Assembly (NCBI GenBank): GCA_945831585.1
Contig: CAMACY010000013.1
Span: 1-35,119 of the forward strand
Reading direction: 5' to 3'
Source: an uncultured bacterium
Lineage (GTDB): Bacteria; Verrucomicrobiota; Verrucomicrobiia; Verrucomicrobiales; Akkermansiaceae
DNA: 35,119 nt
A model generated the notes under the pieces. It was not told the origin of the DNA. It saw only the letters and a list, made by a program, of their open reading frames with translations, and did no database searches. Made by a program: the position numbers and the translations under genes. Each line of letters opens with the position of its first letter. The first letter of the stretch is position 1. This document shows, piece after piece, positions 30,621-35,119 of the stretch.

Positions 30621-33089
30621 ATGAAGTCGATTTCTCTTTCTGTTCTTCCCTTGTTGCTGCTGTCGGCGGCGGCTCAGCAGGGCGGTGACGCCCCTCTGGT
30701 GGTCAATCGCGAGGCGGATTCTTACGCCATCGCCGAGCAGGTGTACACCCAGGCGCGTCATACGGCGGATGCCAACGCACGGGCAAGCGCCATGTACCGC
30801 GCTGCCGAATTGTTCGCTACCTACCTCAAGACTTATCCCCGAGCAGCCAACCGCGACCGCGCGCTGTATCTGCTGGCGGTGTGCCGCGCAGAGTCGGGCG
30901 ATGCGGCGGCCTCGAACGCCACATTGGAGACGCTGGTGCGCTCTGCCAAGGGTGAGTATGCGGCGGCCGCAGCGTATAAGCTGGGCTCGCAGGCGGCGAT
31001 GCGCCAAGACTGGGCGGCGGCGCGGGATTATTTCCGCACCGCGCGGGCACAGACCAAGCGCGCGGTGTTGCTCAACGATGCGCTGTACCGCATGGCGCGA
31101 GCGCAGTTGCAGCTGGGGCAGCGCGGCGAGGCCGAGGCGGCATTCCGCACCCTGCAAACGCAGCCGGGGGTAGCCCCGGAGCTGCGCGGTGCGGCTCTGT
31201 TGGCGTTGGCGCAGATGAAGACGGAGGACGGCAACGATGCGGAGGCCTACACGCTCTTCTCCGAGCTGCTGAGCAACGAAAAGCTTGATGCCTCGACGCG
31301 CGGCACGGCGCTCCTGCAGGCGGCGCGTCTGGCCTCGAAGCTCGGCAAGAGCGAGGAGGCGCAGACATACTACGCCAGGCTCAACGGGATGTCCGGCATG
31401 GAGAAATACGCTGCGGAGGCTCAGCTGGAGCGTCTGCTGGCTCTCTACAACGAAAAGAAGTATGTAGAGGTGGTGCGCGTGGCAGCGGCGGGCAATATCT
31501 CGATGGATGACGCCGTGAAGGAGGCGCGCCGCGACCTCATCGTGGGGCAATCGAACATGGAGCTCCGCCAGTACGAGGCGGCGGAGCAGTGGTTCTCGAT
31601 GGCCGAGCGTGCACAGCCCGGCACGCCGACGGCGGCGGACGCCGGGTATCGCCGCCTCATCTGCGTGCAGCAGCGGAGCGCCGACGATTTTTTTCGCCTG
31701 GCCGAGGAGTATCTGGCCACCTATGCCGCGCCGGGCAGCAACACAGTGGGCATGCCCTGCATTGATTTGGTGCGTTTGATGTATGCAGACCGCATGATGA
31801 CGGTCGATGCGGCGGCGGCAGCGCGTCAGTTCGAGGCGCTGCGCCTCGATGCGCTGCCGGAGGCGGTGCGGGCGGATGCCGAGTTCAAGAAGGCTTGGTG
31901 TGCCGCGGCGGGGGAACAGTACGACCCCATCCCCACCTTGGATCATTTCCTGAGCACCTACCCGCAGGATAAGCGGGTGGCGGAAGCGCTGGTGCTGCGA
32001 GGCTCGGCGCATGCCAAGCACGACAATTTGACCGGAGCCTTGGCCGATTTTGACCGCGTGGTTCACGAGTTTCCGGAGAGCGATTCGGCAGCGGTCGCTT
32101 GGCAGCGGGCGGCGCAGGCCTGCGCCAAAAACGCGCGTCAGGACAAGGGCACGCGCGATAAGATGGTGGGGTATTACGAGGGCTTGATTAAGTTTTACGA
32201 TGCAGCAGTGAAGCGCGGTGTCACGCCCAAGCCCGCCGCCATTGCCGAGGCGCACTACAACATTGCCTGTGCTCTGTACGACAGCGACCCTGCGGCGGCG
32301 GTGCCGCACTTCCGCGAGGCGCGGGCGCAGGGCGGTCGCTATGTGTCGCTGGTGGATGTGCGCTTGGTGCATTGCTTTTTCAAGATGGAGGATGCCGAGG
32401 GGTTGCGCCGCGCCTTGCAAACGCTGGAAAAAACCAACCTCGGTTCCTACAACGGACTGCCGCCGGCTATTCTGCGCTGGTGTGGCTGGATGTGCTACAA
32501 GAGCGGCAAATATGCCGAGGCCGACAAGTTCCTGAGCGATGCTTTGTCCCGCGAGCCGCGCGAAACATACACGGCGGCGGATGGTTCGCAGCAGGAGCGC
32601 CCCAAAGCAGAGCCGATTGTGTGGAAAACACTGGCACGCGCCCGGCTGGAGCAGCAACACTATGCCGAGGGCTTGCAGGCAGCGGAGTTTTACGTGGGGA
32701 TGGAGAATCAGGCCTACCGCAAGGCTGAAGGCATGAGCGACCAGGCGCAGCTGCTCATCGGGCTGAACCGCGGTGCCGAGGCGCGGGCCATTTGCGAAAA
32801 GGCGATTGCTATGGGCATCGACGGTCCGATTAAGAGCGCACTCTTCATCACGCTGGGCGATGCTTGCTACGCCGACAAGCAGTACAGCGAGGCGGCCAAG
32901 TACTACGGGCGCACGGCCAACGTGGTCAGCGACCGTGAGCTCAAACCGACGGCGCTGTACAAAATCGCGGCGGCGTTGCGCCGTTGCGGCAAGGCGGGTG
33001 AGGCGGAGCAGTATGAGAATACGCTGCGCAGCGAGTTCCCCGACTGGAAACCCGCGCCCGCTGTCGAGGCGCTGTTGAATCGCCCCTGA
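30621..33089 (+). CDS. Exported tetratricopeptide-repeat protein
   Basis: A protein of 822 residues. A signal peptide (MKSISLSVLPLLLLSAAAQQ) is followed almost entirely by helical hairpin repeats of the TPR type, for example AAELFATYLKTYPRAANRDRALYLLAVC, YYARLNGMSGMEKYAAEAQLERLLALYNEKKY and LTGALADFDRVVHEFPESDSAAVAWQRAA. It is therefore a large periplasmic solenoid for protein contacts. Downstream of exbB-exbD it takes the place that CpoB (YbgF) has in tol-pal operons, where CpoB links the motor to the peptidoglycan polymerase PBP1B; the following gene here is also a GT51 polymerase. That parallel is inference. The alternative start at 30603 (TAATG overlap) would add MFFSVV. Confidence 0.85.
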   Translation: MKSISLSVLPLLLLSAAAQQGGDAPLVVNREADSYAIAEQVYTQARHTADANARASAMYRAAELFATYLKTYPRAANRDRALYLLAVCRAESGDAAASNATLETLVRSAKGEYAAAAAYKLGSQAAMRQDWAAARDYFRTARAQTKRAVLLNDALYRMARAQLQLGQRGEAEAAFRTLQTQPGVAPELRGAALLALAQMKTEDGNDAEAYTLFSELLSNEKLDASTRGTALLQAARLASKLGKSEEAQTYYARLNGMSGMEKYAAEAQLERLLALYNEKKYVEVVRVAAAGNISMDDAVKEARRDLIVGQSNMELRQYEAAEQWFSMAERAQPGTPTAADAGYRRLICVQQRSADDFFRLAEEYLATYAAPGSNTVGMPCIDLVRLMYADRMMTVDAAAAARQFEALRLDALPEAVRADAEFKKAWCAAAGEQYDPIPTLDHFLSTYPQDKRVAEALVLRGSAHAKHDNLTGALADFDRVVHEFPESDSAAVAWQRAAQACAKNARQDKGTRDKMVGYYEGLIKFYDAAVKRGVTPKPAAIAEAHYNIACALYDSDPAAAVPHFREARAQGGRYVSLVDVRLVHCFFKMEDAEGLRRALQTLEKTNLGSYNGLPPAILRWCGWMCYKSGKYAEADKFLSDALSREPRETYTAADGSQQERPKAEPIVWKTLARARLEQQHYAEGLQAAEFYVGMENQAYRKAEGMSDQAQLLIGLNRGAEARAICEKAIAMGIDGPIKSALFITLGDACYADKQYSEAAKYYGRTANVVSDRELKPTALYKIAAALRRCGKAGEAEQYENTLRSEFPDWKPAPAVEALLNRP

Positions 33090-33100
33090 GCCCGCTCCTC

Positions 33101-34996
33101 ATGTTTTATTCCGTCAACAGCAACCGCCGCAAGCGTTGGTACCGCTTTCTGTGCATCGGGCGCGGCAAGTTGGTGGCGTTGGGCGCGGTGCTGGTGGGTA
33201 TCGCGGTTCTTTTCCTGGGAGGACTGGTGTTCTACACCGTGCGCGCCATGCAGTATGACATGGACGCGGTGGTGAGCGAGCCGGGCGGCAGCATGCTGTT
33301 CGATGCCGAGCGCCGCCCCATCGCGTTGCTTTCCGGCACCCTACACCGTCCGTTGACTCGAGAGGAGCTGCCTCGGGATTTGGTGAACGCCTTCGTCGCC
33401 CGCGAGGACGAGCAGTTTTTCACGCACAACGGGGTGGTGCTTTCGGGGGTGCTGCGCTCCTTGTTTCGCAACGTGAGCTCGTTGAGTTACAAGCAGGGGG
33501 CGTCGACGATCACCATGCAGCTTACCCGCCATGTGTACGAGTTGCGCGCCAAGACGCTGGATCGCAAACTGCTGGAGGCCATGCTGGCGCAGCGTATCGA
33601 GCACCACTACGACAAGTACACGATTCTGCTGCAATACCTCAGCCGTATCTATTTCGGGCAGAGTTGCGACGGCATTCGCGCTGCGGCGCGCTGCTACTTC
33701 GACAAGGAGGTGTCGCAACTGGATCTTGGCGAATGTGCAACGCTGGCGGGGCTGGTGCGCGGGCCCTCGATTTTCAACCCAAGGCGCAGCATGAAGGCCG
33801 CCGTGCAGGTGCGCAACGAGACCTTGGAGCGCATGGAGGAGTGTGGCTTCATCACACCCGAGCAGTGCGAGGCGGCTAAGGCTGAGGACATTGTGCTGCG
33901 CAGCCCCTCGGGCGATGAGGTCGGCGGAGTCTCCTATGCGGCGCTGTGGGCGCAGGACGAGCTGGAGGAGATTGCCGAGCGCATGGGGGAGAAGGCCATG
34001 GGCGGGGTCAATATCGTCACCACGCTGAATTTGCCCGTGCAGCAGATGCTGGAGCAGGCCGTCGAGCGCGCCCTGAGTGCGGTGGAGCAACCCTCCCTGT
34101 ACCCCGAAGAGTGGAATGCCCTGTATGCCGGCGAGGAGGCAGCGGCCGAGGCTCGCAAATCCTTCATGCGTCTGCGTCGTCCTGCCGGTATGAAGGTGCG
34201 CGGCGAGGCCAATGATGTGGCGGGACTGCTGCAGGCTTGTGTGGTGGTGGTCGATACCCGCCGCCGCCGCGTGGGGCAGGTGTTGGCTCTGGTGTCGGGG
34301 CGCAGCGCGACGGATGGTCGCAACCGCTGGCTGGAGCGCAGCTGCCCCGGGCGCAATGCGGCCCCGCTGCTCTTTGCCTGTGCCTGCATGCCGGGCTCGG
34401 GGGATCACCACATTGTGGCACGCGACATGGTGGCCACGGGGCGCGCGCTGGGCTACGACCCGGTGCACGCCTTCTACACGGCGCTCAAGGCCGAGGGCTG
34501 CGAATTGCCCGATCGCGAGCACGAGGATGACCTCTATGCAGGGAATTTCCCCATGCGGCGCTTGGATTTGGCTCGCTTCCTGTTTTCGCTCCAGAACCAC
34601 GGGCGGGACTACCGCCTGAGCTTGGTGCAGTCGCTGTGGGGGCGCAATGGCGCGGCATTGTACGCGACCGATGGGCAGACGCCGCCGGAGTTCATTCGCC
34701 GCGAGAGTGCCGATGCGGCGTCGACACTGCCTCCCTTTGTCTGTGCCGAGGGCGAGCCGGTGGTGCTCAGCGAGCCCATGGCGGATGGCGCGGGGCACTG
34801 GGTCATGCTGAGCAAGCCCAAGGGTGTGTGTGTGTTTGTGTGGATGGGGGTCGATGATAGCGCCGCTGCTGCGCCGGAGCTGCGCCCCCTGCTGGCGCGC
34901 GCCTCGCTCTTGCTGGCGCGCGAGGTGTTCAACACGGCGCGCGCACTGTTGCGCGCGCAGCAGGAGAATTCCAAGGAGACCCCCCAAGCCTCATGA
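33101..34996 (+). CDS. GT51 peptidoglycan glycosyltransferase (class A PBP-like) with degenerate transpeptidase domain
   Basis: A 631-residue membrane-anchored polymerase of lipid II glycan. The anchor is at about 25-48. The GT51 domain (about 75-260) keeps all motifs: EDEQFFTHNG with catalytic Glu102, GASTITMQLTR, RKLLEAMLAQRIE, YLSRIYFGQ, RAAARCYFDK. The C-terminal half is recognisable as a former penicillin-binding domain by VVVVDTRRRRVGQVLALVSG and the following CPGRNAAPLLFACA. In active proteins that site reads PGSxxKP; here residues 418-421 are RNAA, so both the acylated Ser and the Lys are absent. No SxN or KTG motif is clear (LSKPKGVCVFVWMG stands near the KTG place). It is therefore probably a polymerase only, needing a separate transpeptidase. 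It lies 11 bases behind the TPR gene and overlaps the next gene (ATGA). Confidence 0.88.
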   Translation: MFYSVNSNRRKRWYRFLCIGRGKLVALGAVLVGIAVLFLGGLVFYTVRAMQYDMDAVVSEPGGSMLFDAERRPIALLSGTLHRPLTREELPRDLVNAFVAREDEQFFTHNGVVLSGVLRSLFRNVSSLSYKQGASTITMQLTRHVYELRAKTLDRKLLEAMLAQRIEHHYDKYTILLQYLSRIYFGQSCDGIRAAARCYFDKEVSQLDLGECATLAGLVRGPSIFNPRRSMKAAVQVRNETLERMEECGFITPEQCEAAKAEDIVLRSPSGDEVGGVSYAALWAQDELEEIAERMGEKAMGGVNIVTTLNLPVQQMLEQAVERALSAVEQPSLYPEEWNALYAGEEAAAEARKSFMRLRRPAGMKVRGEANDVAGLLQACVVVVDTRRRRVGQVLALVSGRSATDGRNRWLERSCPGRNAAPLLFACACMPGSGDHHIVARDMVATGRALGYDPVHAFYTALKAEGCELPDREHEDDLYAGNFPMRRLDLARFLFSLQNHGRDYRLSLVQSLWGRNGAALYATDGQTPPEFIRRESADAASTLPPFVCAEGEPVVLSEPMADGAGHWVMLSKPKGVCVFVWMGVDDSAAAAPELRPLLARASLLLAREVFNTARALLRAQQENSKETPQAS

Positions 34997-35119
34997 ACGA
35001 CTACAGCCCTTACCTGTGCTTGGCGGAGAAAGCGGCGCGCGAGGCCGGCGCTTTTCTGCGGGAGCACTTGCACCGCCCCCAGGTGGTGGATGAGAGCCTG
35101 CCGCACGACATCAAGCTAC
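34993..35119 (+). CDS. Inositol monophosphatase family protein, N-terminus only
   Basis: Only 42 codons are visible before the window ends. The N-terminal helix AEKAAREAGAFLREHL, followed by VVDESLPHDIKL, resembles inositol-monophosphatase-family proteins (SuhB/CysQ type), in which a similar helix precedes the K.xx.D(I/L)V(T) metal-site region. The metal and catalytic residues lie outside the window, so the assignment is tentative. The ATG overlaps the stop of the GT51 gene (ATGA), so it belongs to the ExbB operon. Confidence 0.55.
   Translation, partial: MNDYSPYLCLAEKAAREAGAFLREHLHRPQVVDESLPHDIKL

Noticed and set aside
30597..32660. Minus-strand open frame of 687 codons opposite the TPR gene
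   Set aside because: Arg/His/Leu-rich shadow without domains; the TPR protein on the plus strand has a signal peptide and operon context.

Overview
This is a GC-rich bacterial chromosomal segment with dense operons. The gene set suggests a Gram-negative member of the Verrucomicrobiota, probably near Akkermansia: a MurC-MurB fusion followed by ddl, an RND efflux pump, ExbB/ExbD proteins, a secreted GH35 beta-galactosidase and many lipoproteins. The placement is inferred from gene content only, because there is no rRNA or other marker here. I see no mobile element, CRISPR array, tRNA or prophage gene.

Layout. 1-3094 (minus): ddl (cut by the window edge) and murC-murB, for peptidoglycan precursors. 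3245-6799 (plus): an envelope pair, a transglutaminase-like/discoidin-like protein and a thioredoxin-fold-like protein, closed by a terminator. 6877-7242 (minus): a DUF486 membrane protein, divergent from a CstA-family transporter (7386-8813, plus). 8877-14907 (plus): a double-length RND adaptor and its AcrB-type pump, then a strong terminator. 15075-16973 (plus): GH35 beta-galactosidase. 17009-23119 (minus): a Yej-like peptide importer operon (permease B, permease C, binding protein, one ATPase); both permeases carry extra domains. 23228-23824 (plus) and 23895-24380 (minus): a two-repeat protein and a glycine-zipper lipoprotein. 24623-28115 (plus): a second peptide importer (OppA-OppB-OppC) with no ATPase. 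28134-29240 (minus): alanine racemase. 29386-35119 (plus): ExbB, ExbD, TPR protein, a GT51 peptidoglycan polymerase with a degenerate transpeptidase half, and the start of an inositol-monophosphatase-family gene.

Cell-wall work is the main theme: alanine racemase makes D-Ala, Ddl joins it, MurC/MurB act earlier in the pathway, the GT51 enzyme polymerises glycan, and two peptide importers could recycle peptides.

The most unusual signal is regulatory. Nearly every operon-leading gene has a recognisable sigma70-type promoter (TTGnnn, 16-17 bp, TAnnnT) whose -10 box ends only 6-13 bases before the ATG. The mRNAs would therefore be leaderless or nearly so, and Shine-Dalgarno sequences are almost absent. 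This also moves several starts downstream of the longest open frame.
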